Source: Fluviicola sp. | Lineage (GTDB): Bacteria > Bacteroidota > Bacteroidia > Flavobacteriales_D > Crocinitomicaceae | DNA length: 9,110 nt | Direction: 5' to 3' | NCBI RefSeq assembly: GCF_030151805.1 | Contig: NZ_JASLCN010000177.1 | Coordinates: forward strand, 1 to 9,110 | Shown here: in pieces, positions 1 through 6,275 of the stretch | Layout: the number at the start of each line of letters is the position of its first letter | How positions within the stretch are numbered: the first letter of the stretch is position 1 | Notes under the pieces: model-generated | The model's database searches: none | Seen by the model: the letters and a program-made list of their open reading frames with translations, nothing else | Told to the model about the DNA's origin: nothing | Position numbers and translations under genes: made by a program

Positions 1-53
1 CTTTCACACTCAACGCCTTATAAAAACACAGATTTAAACCGATTTTATTTTCA

Positions 54-85
54 TTTAATTGATATATCAATATATTATATATTTG
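54..85 (+). promoter_or_regulatory. Predicted promoter of the 127-822 gene, overlapped by a palindrome
   Basis: TATATTTG at 78-85 matches the Bacteroidota -7 consensus TAnnTTTG exactly. A poor TTTA at 54-57 lies 20 bp upstream, where the -33 element would be. The start codon is 41 bp beyond the -7 box. The perfect 14-bp palindrome ATTGATATATCAAT (58-71) fills the spacer, so a repressor or activator could bind there. The sequence is very AT-rich, so both signals could be partly chance. Confidence 0.5.
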
Positions 86-126
86 TCAAAAAAAAATCAA
101 TTAACATCTTAAACAACGTAAATTTT

Positions 127-822
127 ATGAATCCACTATTTTTAATTCCAGTAGTATTGGTGATCGCAGGTGTGTTTTTTATGATCTATATGAACAAAAA
201 GCACAAAGGAGTAAAAGCAGAAATTGATCTCGACGTAGAAAGAACCAAATACCCTATTTACAAACAAGAATTATTGGCAGAAGATTTTTCAAAATTAAAA
301 ATGTGGATGAAAGGAAAATCCATTGACGCTTTTACTTCTGCTTCTGTTCCGCAATCAACCGGTGAGAAAATTCAGGAAATTGCAAGTGACGGTCTGAAAA
401 ATGTTGCTCTATCAGTAGTTGGTGTGAAATTAAGAAGGATAGAAACAGATTGTTTTTGGGTTTTGAGCAAAAATGACTTGCATTTTTTCACTACCAATAC
501 TGTTGGCGAATTAGATGAACACATTGTCTTTGATCATTTGCAGGTTGAGGCTGCGACACTTCAATATGGAGGTGTTTTAAAATCTCAATTAGGGGTTTAT
601 TCAAAATCATCCGAAGAGTATTTGCCAAACACACATATCATTACATTTAATATGGATGGAAGTCCGTTGTCGCTTGAAATCCACGACCGATTAAAATATG
701 TGCCAAATCCAACAGATCTGTTAGACGTAAAAAAACAATTTCTGACAAGAGCCAAATATCAAGTAGTCGGTGAGCAATTTTTACCTCTTTTACAAAAAGA
801 GTTTCCAAACCTAAACGCTTAA
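127..822 (+). CDS. Membrane-anchored protein of unknown function
   Basis: I do not recognise this 231-residue protein. Residues 3-21 form one hydrophobic helix followed by a lysine-rich stretch (NKKHKG). This is a typical N-terminal anchor with the bulk of the protein in the cytoplasm, and no signal-peptidase site is evident. The soluble part has an acidic/basic mixed helix (about 30-65) and a segment predicted amphipathic (about 75-105). After that comes an alternating strand-rich region (about 108-190, including WVLSKNDLHFF and HIITFNMDG) and a C-terminal helix. The strand pattern could suit a PH-like or similar small beta fold, but that is only an impression. The gene is monocistronic by layout: it has its own promoter upstream and a strong terminator at 873-898. 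The ATG at 127 is the first in frame and fits the promoter distance. Confidence 0.8.
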   Translation: MNPLFLIPVVLVIAGVFFMIYMNKKHKGVKAEIDLDVERTKYPIYKQELLAEDFSKLKMWMKGKSIDAFTSASVPQSTGEKIQEIASDGLKNVALSVVGVKLRRIETDCFWVLSKNDLHFFTTNTVGELDEHIVFDHLQVEAATLQYGGVLKSQLGVYSKSSEEYLPNTHIITFNMDGSPLSLEIHDRLKYVPNPTDLLDVKKQFLTRAKYQVVGEQFLPLLQKEFPNLNA

Positions 823-872
823 CCACCAATGCGTATTTTTCGGAAAGTTTAAATGCATCTAAGAAATAACAC

Positions 873-898
873 AAAAGGGAAGCTTTCACTTCCCTTTT
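873..898. terminator. Bidirectional intrinsic terminator
   Basis: A perfect 10-bp stem (AAAAGGGAAG at 873-882 with CTTCCCTTTT at 889-898) encloses the 6-nt loop CTTTCA. It gives a T-run on both strands. It lies 51 bp after the plus-strand stop at 822 and 14 bp after the minus-strand stop at 912, so it serves both convergent transcription units. Confidence 0.9.
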
Positions 899-911
899 TG
901 CTGTTCTGAAT

Positions 912-1913
912 TTAATTCATAATCACAAACGGAATCCGAAGATTCGAAGCGTTATTTTCAGGTTTCAGGAATAAATAATAGGTTCCGGGAGTAAACACCT
1001 CCATCGGAAATTCGAAGACTTCTTTTCCCTGGTCAAATGTTTGTTTTTCGGAAAAAAGAACACGTCCCGTAGGATCAATGATCGTTAGTTCTACCCGCCA
1101 TTCTTTCTTTACCCAGCCTTTCAGTTTCAAACCGTTGGACTGACTTGCCGGATTCGGGAACAAGACAAAAACTTCTTCCAGGGAAACTGGCGTTTTCAAA
1201 CTTAGCATGACGATATTTGAATAGGATGTTACTCCGTCGAAATCAATCTGTTTAAAACGGTAATATTGACCTCCGGAAGACAAATTCGAGTCAAAGAATT
1301 CATATTCCAAAGCAATCGTGGAATTTCCGGCTCCGTCTACCCAGCCAATTGTTTCCCAGGTTTGTCCGTCCAATGCTTTCTGAATTTCAAAGCCGGAATT
1401 GTTGCGTTCGGAATATGTTTGCCAATACAATCTTCCCCGGTTATTTTCATCCAGTTCTCCAAACAATGGTGAAGCCTCCACTCCCAAAGCAATGATTGCG
1501 CACTGATTCAGATTGTCGGCGGAATAAGCTCTCACGGAATGACCGCTTCCACCATTAGCAGATTCGGTAAACAGAAAACAGGTCGAATTCGGGTTCACAT
1601 ACTGTGTATTGTTCTGACCGGAGAATTCTCCGCCGATAAACATATTACAGTTTCCTCCGCTTGGATTGTGCAGTGCGGTATAACCGGAACTTGAATCTCC
1701 GGCAAACATCGAGCAGTTTCCGCCACTGGGATTGTGCAGCGCAGCATAACCGGAATTGGAATCCCCGGAAAAAGAACTGCAAATGGAATTCGGAAAATTT
1801 AAGGTATCATACCCGCTTCCCTGTCCACCTTCGAACTGCGCCGAAGCATGAAAAAGGTTTAACAGGAACAATACACTTGTAAAGACCGTTCGTATGAAAA
1901 ATGATATACTCAT
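912..1913 (-). CDS. T9SS-sorted surface protein with cysteine-containing 22-residue repeats
   Basis: This 333-residue protein is exported. Residues 1-26 are a signal peptide, probably cleaved after the ASA at 23-25 or just beyond. Residues 33-138 hold repeats of about 22 residues with the pattern SGYxxLxNPxxxxCxMFxGDS. Units 54-75 and 76-97 are nearly identical, and units 33-53, 98-121 and 122-138 are more divergent. Cysteines at 45, 67, 89, 112 and 138 occur once per unit and are the only cysteines in the protein. Residues about 140-238 are a beta-sandwich-like module of the type often found before sorting domains in Bacteroidota (LYWQTYSERNNSGFEIQKA; YYRFKQIDFDG). Residues about 248-333 are a type A T9SS sorting domain with the FPNP motif (252-255) and DPTGRV. 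Expected location is the cell surface or medium after CTD removal. It is probably co-transcribed from the upstream SUMF1-like gene, 20 bp away. The function of the repeat region is unknown to me. Confidence 0.9.
   Translation of the reverse strand: MSISFFIRTVFTSVLFLLNLFHASAQFEGGQGSGYDTLNFPNSICSSFSGDSNSGYAALHNPSGGNCSMFAGDSSSGYTALHNPSGGNCNMFIGGEFSGQNNTQYVNPNSTCFLFTESANGGSGHSVRAYSADNLNQCAIIALGVEASPLFGELDENNRGRLYWQTYSERNNSGFEIQKALDGQTWETIGWVDGAGNSTIALEYEFFDSNLSSGGQYYRFKQIDFDGVTSYSNIVMLSLKTPVSLEEVFVLFPNPASQSNGLKLKGWVKKEWRVELTIIDPTGRVLFSEKQTFDQGKEVFEFPMEVFTPGTYYLFLKPENNASNLRIPFVIMN
1623..1817 (-). repeat. Coding tandem repeat, about 66-bp period (3 clear units)
   Basis: Three units can be followed in the DNA: 1755-1817 (63 bp, divergent), 1689-1754 (66 bp) and 1623-1688 (66 bp). 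The last two share long identical stretches, such as GGATTGTGCAG on the plus strand, and differ mostly at third positions. This suggests a fairly recent duplication kept under protein-level selection. Two further degenerate units (residues 98-138) are visible only in the protein. Confidence 0.85.
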
Positions 1914-1933
1914 CTTGTTTCAGACTAAAGGTT

Positions 1934-3352
1934 CTAGCGTACTCCGCGTCCACCGTAGTAATTCACTCTTCCGGAAGGGAATGAAGCACTTTGAGTTCTA
2001 TCGGAAGTTCTGAGAGTTGTCTCAGCCTGAATCCAGCTTCCTCCTCTCAAACAAGCTCCTGCCACACCTGCAGCTGCGGAAGGCCAACCGGCTACATTCG
2101 CAAAGCCCGCATTCGGTGAAAGTGAAATTTCTCCGTCTCCCAGCACCCCCGAAAAAGCAGCTCCGGTACCGTCTATACTATTCACTGCCAGTTCCGCAAT
2201 ATTTCCGCTCAGCTCCATTACTCCGTAATATCCGGCTCCTGCTTCAAAACGGTTTGTTCCGGGTTTGGCAGCAAATCCACAACGGATTGGTCCTAAAATA
2301 TTTGTATTTCCATAATTTGCCAGACCGCTTCCAGCAGTAATCGCAGAAGAACTGTTCTCTGTAGCTGTTCCATCTGCTACCAAAACATTTGCATCCGTTA
2401 TCAAAGTTGTACCCCAGGCATATTCTCCCGCAACCGGCATTACCGGTCCTCTGGCAACCTTCTCAAATTCCAATTCTGTCATAGGACGCAATGCAGACCA
2501 ATCCAAATAAGATAACAAATCGTACCAACTCATGTGAGACATGGCGCGGTGAGGAGCATTTGCCACAAGTACAGGCCAGGTTCCTGCAATTGCCAAACGG
2601 CTTACAGTACCTGTAATTTGTCTTGTAGCTCCCTGATCTGCCAGCAAGGTATTGACAAAATCCACGTATTGACCTTGAGAAATTTCGTATTTCATACAAT
2701 AGATTTCTTTAAATCCTTTCGGATAAGCTGCCGGTAATGCAACCGGGAAATAAGCACTACTTGTAGCGGCATATAGGTTTGTTGCTCCGGTACCAACGGC
2801 GATTGCTCCTTCTGAACCAACCAGGTACGGATTGTTCGTGTTTCCTGTTTTGAAGAAACCGGAAGATACGCCATCTCCCAGGTTAAAAGAACCTGCAGGA
2901 ATCTGAACCATCTCGATTCCGAATACCTTAAAATCATACTGACCGGCAGTTACTCCCTGCATACGCAATGAAACTGTCACTCCGGAAATATTTCCCGCTC
3001 CGGCACTGCTTCTGCGCACAAAAACACCTTTTGTAATTGCTGCATTGTCTCTTCCGTCAATATAAATTTCCAGCGGAGAAGATGTGGAATGATTCCCCGG
3101 TGACAGGCTCAAATTTACATGTGACCACTGAAGTGAAGCACAGTCTCTTTTTTTGATGAAAAGCCAGACAGCATCGTGGTTGTATGGCGCATTGTTTGTT
3201 CTCCAGCTGTTTTCCCAGCTGACTTTGAAAGTTAAAGTCGAATCATTGGCAAGTGTCACGTCGCTGATAACCAAATTGTTCGAATAAGAAATGGTTGTAA
3301 TTCCCAGGGTAAAGAGAATACCCAAGGTCATAGTAATAAGTGTTGACTTCAT
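1934..3352 (-). CDS. Exported SUMF1/FGE-fold protein (sulfatase-modifying-factor family)
   Basis: This 472-residue protein has a signal peptide at residues 1-24 (hydrophobic 6-20, then SYS). Residues about 27-145 are a beta-rich N-terminal domain (VSWENSWRTNNAPYNHDAVWLFIKKRD) seen in front of SUMF1 domains in Bacteroidota. The SUMF1 domain spans about 147-472. Its landmarks are EMVQIPAGSFNLGDG (147-161), MKYEISQGQYVDFVN (220-234), SWYDLLSYLDW (275-285), LRPMTELEFEKVARG (288-302), YYGVMELSGNIAEL (375-388), LRGGSW (435-440) and a C-terminal GGRGVR. Aerobic formylglycine-generating enzymes carry two copper-binding cysteines after the RGGSW block, and here that tail (441-472) has none. True FGE activity is therefore unlikely. 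The fold may serve another oxidation, binding or assembly role, as in other divergent SUMF1 members. No lipobox is evident, so the protein is probably periplasmic or exported. It is first in an apparent operon with the T9SS cysteine-repeat protein. The ATG at 3352 lies about 37 bp from a TATATTTG box. Confidence 0.9.
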   Translation of the reverse strand: MKSTLITMTLGILFTLGITTISYSNNLVISDVTLANDSTLTFKVSWENSWRTNNAPYNHDAVWLFIKKRDCASLQWSHVNLSLSPGNHSTSSPLEIYIDGRDNAAITKGVFVRRSSAGAGNISGVTVSLRMQGVTAGQYDFKVFGIEMVQIPAGSFNLGDGVSSGFFKTGNTNNPYLVGSEGAIAVGTGATNLYAATSSAYFPVALPAAYPKGFKEIYCMKYEISQGQYVDFVNTLLADQGATRQITGTVSRLAIAGTWPVLVANAPHRAMSHMSWYDLLSYLDWSALRPMTELEFEKVARGPVMPVAGEYAWGTTLITDANVLVADGTATENSSSAITAGSGLANYGNTNILGPIRCGFAAKPGTNRFEAGAGYYGVMELSGNIAELAVNSIDGTGAAFSGVLGDGEISLSPNAGFANVAGWPSAAAGVAGACLRGGSWIQAETTLRTSDRTQSASFPSGRVNYYGGRGVR

Positions 3353-3389
3353 ACTTGAGAGTAAGTTAGTAATGTTGTTGTACTGAAGT

Positions 3390-3397
3390 CAAATATA
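3390..3397 (-). promoter_or_regulatory. -7 element of the SUMF1-like/T9SS operon
   Basis: On the minus strand this is TATATTTG, a perfect TAnnTTTG box. It ends 37 bp before the start codon at 3352, a usual leader length. No good TTTG-type -33 element is seen at 19-21 bp, so the promoter may be weak or need an activator. Confidence 0.55.
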
Positions 3398-3586
3398 GAA
3401 TAATTAAGAAAACGTTAAGCGGGCTTTAAGGCGCTCCATTCTCTACAACTCCCTGAAACAGGGCTTTCACTGAAAACTATTGGTTTTAAAATCAACTACT
3501 TAAAAATTATTTCCAGGGTAAATTTCAATTATTGATACAACAATGTTAAAATTCGAAGGAAAGAAATATAACCAACGAATTGCTGG

Positions 3587-3604
3587 AGATTCCAGGTGGA
3601 ATCT
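3587..3604. promoter_or_regulatory. 18-nt dyad, possible operator or hairpin
   Basis: AGATTCCA (3587-3594) and TGGAATCT (3597-3604) are perfect inverted arms around GG. The dyad lies 117 bp upstream of the stress-protein start. The symmetry fits a dimeric regulator site, but no regulator gene is present nearby and no T-run follows that would make it a terminator. Confidence 0.4.
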
Positions 3605-3720
3605 GTTGCATATGAAATCCATTTTTTAAGCACGGATTAAACGACTCTTAACAAAGATTGTGCGTTTTTTATTCCAAATAGCTGTATCTTACATCCTGTA
3701 ACCCATTCAATTCTAAAGTC

Positions 3721-4200
3721 ATGAAAAAAAGCATTTCCATATTCGATTCACACGCTGAAGCTCTCAAAGCATTGGAAGAATTACGTGAAAGCGGTGTAAA
3801 TATGTCGAAAGTATCGTTGGTTGGCCGCGCTGAGGTGATAGATGATCATGTGCACATTCACTCCAACAAAGGATTGGTTGCTGCACCCGTTGCAATTGGT
3901 TCGGTACTCGGTACAACTTTGGGAGTTTTAACCGGCGTAGGGCTTTTCGCGATTCCGGGACTTGGGCTTTTATTTGGCGCAGGAGCTGTTGTGGGTGCAT
4001 TTGCCGGTTTTCAATTGGGTGTCGTGACAGGTGGAATCACCACTATTTTAGTCGATCTGGGAGTAAAAGAAAATCATGTTGCTTATGAACAGCATCTGAA
4101 AGAAGGGCGTTTTCTGTTATTCTATGACGGAAGCGAAGAAGAAATCGGGCATGTAGAACGCATTATTGAAGGGAAACACCTGGGAATAGCCCGGCATTAA
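3721..4200 (+). CDS. General-stress-17M-like (YflT-type) protein with glycine-rich hydrophobic core
   Basis: The 159-residue product matches the layout of the heat/general-stress YflT/GSP-17M family. Residues 4-36 carry the N-terminal signature (SISIFDSHAEALKALEELRE, then VSLVGR). Residues about 52-113 are a glycine-rich hydrophobic stretch (repeated G-x-x-x-G, such as GLFAIPGLGLLFGAGAVVGA) that could insert in the membrane as hairpin helices. The C-terminal part is also typical (LGVKENHVAYEQHLKEGRFLLF, then a helix). The biochemical role of the family is not established; members are usually induced by heat, salt or other stress. The ATG at 3721 is well placed. The gene converges on the acetyltransferase with only 9 bp between stop codons and no clear intrinsic terminator, so transcripts probably overlap at their 3' ends. 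Confidence 0.85.
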   Translation: MKKSISIFDSHAEALKALEELRESGVNMSKVSLVGRAEVIDDHVHIHSNKGLVAAPVAIGSVLGTTLGVLTGVGLFAIPGLGLLFGAGAVVGAFAGFQLGVVTGGITTILVDLGVKENHVAYEQHLKEGRFLLFYDGSEEEIGHVERIIEGKHLGIARH

Positions 4201-4209
4201 GGTTTCAGG

Positions 4210-4743
4210 CTAAAGTTTCTTAATCATATGTATGTCTTCGGGTTCTTTGGTAAAAAGATCCTGCTCGAAAACGTCCGTTATTTTTCCGCCGTTGTTTGTG
4301 TAAAATGAAACAGCAGATTTGGTTTCCGTAGACGAGATGTACAAATAATTTGCTCCTCTTTCTTTGGCAATTTTACTTAATTCCTTTAAAAGGATTGTTG
4401 CTATTCCCCGACGGCGGTAGTTTCTTGAAACGTACATCAAATCAATCTGTAACATATCCTGGTGTTTGCCTCTGTGCTGATGTGCGAGTACTCCAAAACC
4501 GACCAGTGTATTTCCGTCGAATGCTCCTAATGCAACTCCTGCATGCTTCAGTTCGAACAAAAATCTGGATTTAATTTCAGCCAGGGTTTCCGCATTCCAG
4601 TTTTCACATTCGTAGTCTGCTTTCGAATAGACCAGTTCTCCTTCCTTTACTTCATATGTCGAATCAATATACTCCGAACGATCAATCTCCTGTAGTTTAT
4701 CTACCTGGTCCTGCGTCATAAATTGATAACTAATTCCGGTCAT
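4210..4743 (-). CDS. GNAT family N-acetyltransferase
   Basis: This 177-residue protein transfers an acetyl group from acetyl-CoA to an amine that cannot be predicted from the sequence. GNAT motif A is visible: strand LQIDLMYVSRNY (98-109), then the CoA pyrophosphate loop R110-R-R-G113-I-A115 and a following helix (ILLKELSKIAKERG). A motif B-like segment (LYISSTETKSAVSFYTNNGG, about 134-153) precedes the C-terminal strand. The N-terminal 60 residues (DRSEYIDSTYEVKEGELV) are subfamily-specific and probably shape the acceptor site. No signal peptide is present, so it is cytoplasmic. Length is normal for a single-domain GNAT. It is transcribed divergently from the HD-domain gene, from a good -7 box at 4789-4796. 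Confidence 0.9.
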   Translation of the reverse strand: MTGISYQFMTQDQVDKLQEIDRSEYIDSTYEVKEGELVYSKADYECENWNAETLAEIKSRFLFELKHAGVALGAFDGNTLVGFGVLAHQHRGKHQDMLQIDLMYVSRNYRRRGIATILLKELSKIAKERGANYLYISSTETKSAVSFYTNNGGKITDVFEQDLFTKEPEDIHMIKKL

Positions 4744-4788
4744 TTTGTGTTATTTGCTTGTTCATTAAACGGCTAATAATTAGTAATA

Positions 4789-4796
4789 CAAACATA
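4789..4796 (-). promoter_or_regulatory. -7 element of the acetyltransferase gene
   Basis: On the minus strand this is TATGTTTG, an exact TAnnTTTG box 45 bp before the start codon. A T-run (minus-strand complement of the A-run at 4815-4823) begins about 20 bp upstream, where TTTG would be expected. Confidence 0.55.
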
Positions 4797-4836
4797 TAAA
4801 TTATCCCTGCATCTAAAAAAAAACCAGATCATTTCA

Positions 4837-4853
4837 TTCTCTCCCGGAGAGAA
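4837..4853. promoter_or_regulatory. 17-nt palindrome in a divergent promoter region
   Basis: TTCTCTCC (4837-4844) and GGAGAGAA (4846-4853) are perfect inverted arms around one C. The site lies between the predicted promoters of the acetyltransferase and the HD-domain gene, close enough to influence both. It looks like a dimeric regulator site. As a hairpin it would have almost no loop, which argues against a terminator. Confidence 0.45.
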
Positions 4854-4893
4854 AAAGCATGGTCGTTTAACAAACCGCTCCCTTCAATTGAAG

Positions 4894-4901
4894 TATCTTT
4901 G
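4894..4901 (+). promoter_or_regulatory. -7 element of the HD-domain gene
   Basis: TATCTTTG matches TAnnTTTG exactly. It is 24 bp upstream of the ATG at 4926. It directly follows the palindrome TTCAATTGAA (4883-4892). No convincing -33 box is seen. Its position shows that the in-frame TTG at 4899 cannot be the start codon, because it lies inside the promoter. Confidence 0.6.
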
Positions 4902-4925
4902 TTTCAACATAAAATTCGTGTAGTG

Positions 4926-5519
4926 ATGATCCCTGAAAATTTATTGAAACAAATCCATTTTATCCAAGAAATCGATAAGGTCAAATACATTCAGCGTAAA
5001 ACCAAACTGTTTAACAGTGACAGAAATGAAAACGATGCGGAACACAGTTGGCATCTGGCATTAATGGCGCTGGTACTGGCAGAACACTCCAACAAATCTG
5101 TTGATCTTTTAAAAGTGATTAAAATGGTTTTGATTCACGATATCGTTGAAATTGATGCCGGAGATACGTTTATCTATGACACGCAAAAGAATCATTCCAA
5201 TACGGACGAAGAACGCCTGGCTGCGAACCGCATTTTCGGATTGCTTCCGGGCGAACAGGCTCAAGAGCTGATTGCAATCTGGGAAGAATTTGAAGCCGGT
5301 GAAACAGACGAAGCTAAGTTTGCAAAGTCTATGGACCGATTGGAACCTTTACTGCAAAACACTTCCAACAACGGCGGAACCTGGAAAGAATTTGATGTGA
5401 GTTTTGAAAAGGTTCATCAAAAAAAGAGCGTGATCAAAGAAGGTTCGAACACTATTTGGAATTTTGCAGAACAACTGCTTGATGAAAGTGTTGAAAAAGG
5501 GATTTTGAAGAAGGAATGA
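4926..5519 (+). CDS. HD-domain hydrolase of the YfbR/HDDC2 5'-deoxynucleotidase type
   Basis: This protein has 197 residues from the ATG at 4926. An in-frame TTG at 4899 would add nine residues but overlaps the -7 box, so I reject it. The metal ligands of the HD superfamily are all visible: H40 (DAEHSW), H71-D72 (LIHDIVE) and D137 (SMDRLEPLL). Nearby E75 and D80 match the catalytic acidic residues of YfbR-type enzymes, and the usual early arginine (R24 or R33) is present. Related proteins remove phosphate from deoxynucleoside 5'-monophosphates with a divalent metal, which is the likely role here, though the exact substrate is inferred. The protein is cytoplasmic with no extra domains, and its length is normal. 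The CPBP protease gene follows after 69 bp on the same strand and may be partly co-transcribed. Confidence 0.88.
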   Translation: MIPENLLKQIHFIQEIDKVKYIQRKTKLFNSDRNENDAEHSWHLALMALVLAEHSNKSVDLLKVIKMVLIHDIVEIDAGDTFIYDTQKNHSNTDEERLAANRIFGLLPGEQAQELIAIWEEFEAGETDEAKFAKSMDRLEPLLQNTSNNGGTWKEFDVSFEKVHQKKSVIKEGSNTIWNFAEQLLDESVEKGILKKE

Positions 5520-5588
5520 AATTGGTCCTGAAAGAATCGTAATACCTTTTCATATTTATTAGATTTACGTAAAATTCATCAAATCACT

Positions 5589-6275
5589 ATGACTGGTATT
5601 TTAATAGGATTAGCCATTTCCTGGCTTTTACTCTGGTTTTTTGCTAAAGAAAACCTGGGCGTTTTAGGTTTTGCACCCACCAGAAGCAGAATAATCATGC
5701 TGGGTACTGGTTTATTACTATCAGGAGTATGTTGTATCCTTTATCATCTATTCAAAACATCTCTTGCCGGTAACAACTGGATACTGAATAAGCAAATAAC
5801 ACCGGCAATCGTATTAAAAAGTACCTGGTGGACTTTTGTATCTGTCCTATTTGAAGAACTTGTATTCAGAGGGGTTATTTTATACTTATTCATCAAGATA
5901 TGGGGGATAAAACCAGCATGTATTCTATCCGCTGTTTCATTCGGAATTTATCATCTGTTTTCCTACAATGCATTCGGTAATCCTGTGCTTATGGTGGTTG
6001 TATTCTTGATGACAGCAATATTGGGACTGGCGTTAGCCTATGGTTTTGCTAAAACCCAATCTCTTTATCTGCCCATCGGTTTACATTTCGGATGGAACTT
6101 TTTCAATATCATCATTTTTTCAAGCGGTCCGTTGGGAGCACAACTTTTCATAAAAGCCAACACAAATGAACTACAAGGAATTGCTTCTCTGGCAGTGTTA
6201 TTATTCCAGATAACGGCATTGCCTCTTCTCACCTGGTGGTATCTGAATTATATCAAAAAACGGAAACTGGTTTAA
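5589..6275 (+). CDS. CPBP family intramembrane glutamic endopeptidase
   Basis: This 228-residue polytopic membrane protein has about six hydrophobic segments, at roughly 3-19, 34-56, 75-103, 110-127, 132-153 and 198-220. The three CPBP (Abi/Rce1-like) motifs are intact: EExxxR as E89-E90-L-V-F-R94, FxxxH as F118-G-I-Y-H122, and HxxxN as H166-F-G-W-N170. These residues form the intramembrane active site in the family, which includes CAAX-processing Rce1 and bacterial proteins linked to bacteriocin self-immunity. No bacteriocin-like gene is nearby, so the substrate is unknown. The only candidate promoter in the 69-bp gap before it is TAGATTTA (5560-5567, one mismatch), overlapping the palindrome TTTACGTAAA at 5564-5573. 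Readthrough from the HD-domain gene is possible. Confidence 0.9.
   Translation: MTGILIGLAISWLLLWFFAKENLGVLGFAPTRSRIIMLGTGLLLSGVCCILYHLFKTSLAGNNWILNKQITPAIVLKSTWWTFVSVLFEELVFRGVILYLFIKIWGIKPACILSAVSFGIYHLFSYNAFGNPVLMVVVFLMTAILGLALAYGFAKTQSLYLPIGLHFGWNFFNIIIFSSGPLGAQLFIKANTNELQGIASLAVLLFQITALPLLTWWYLNYIKKRKLV

Larger units (their letters stand above)
3353..3720. other. 368-bp intergenic region between divergent genes
   Basis: I see no credible coding frame here. The left end holds the minus-strand promoter (3390-3397). A small hairpin, CCCTG-AAA-CAGGG, occurs at 3451-3463. A strong 18-nt dyad lies at 3587-3604. Close to the plus-strand gene, TATCTTAC (3685-3692) is an imperfect -7 box, and TTG at 3658-3660 sits 24 bp upstream of it, slightly too far for the usual spacing. 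The region is long for two simple promoters and may hold regulatory sites or an unrecognised small RNA. Confidence 0.6.

Noticed and set aside
647..889. Minus-strand open frame under the 127-822 gene
   Set aside because: It is antisense to a gene with a credible product and crosses the terminator hairpin, with no family features.
1623..1817. Regular repeats as a possible CRISPR-like array
   Set aside because: The repeats are in frame, contiguous without spacers, and encode a consistent protein motif inside an exported surface protein.
2017..2340. Plus-strand open frame of 107 codons inside the SUMF1-like gene
   Set aside because: It is an antisense shadow of a clearly conserved domain, with biased composition and no promoter.
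3451..3463. CCCTG-AAA-CAGGG hairpin as a terminator
   Set aside because: The stem is short, there is no T-run on either strand, and it lies between divergent genes where no transcript ends.
4210..6275. GNAT acetyltransferase, HD nucleotidase and CPBP protease as a possible defence or toxin-immunity cluster
   Set aside because: GNAT, HD and CPBP genes occur in defence or bacteriocin contexts, but here they are separately oriented or spaced, have normal single-domain architectures, and no toxin, nuclease, cyclase or bacteriocin-like gene accompanies them.
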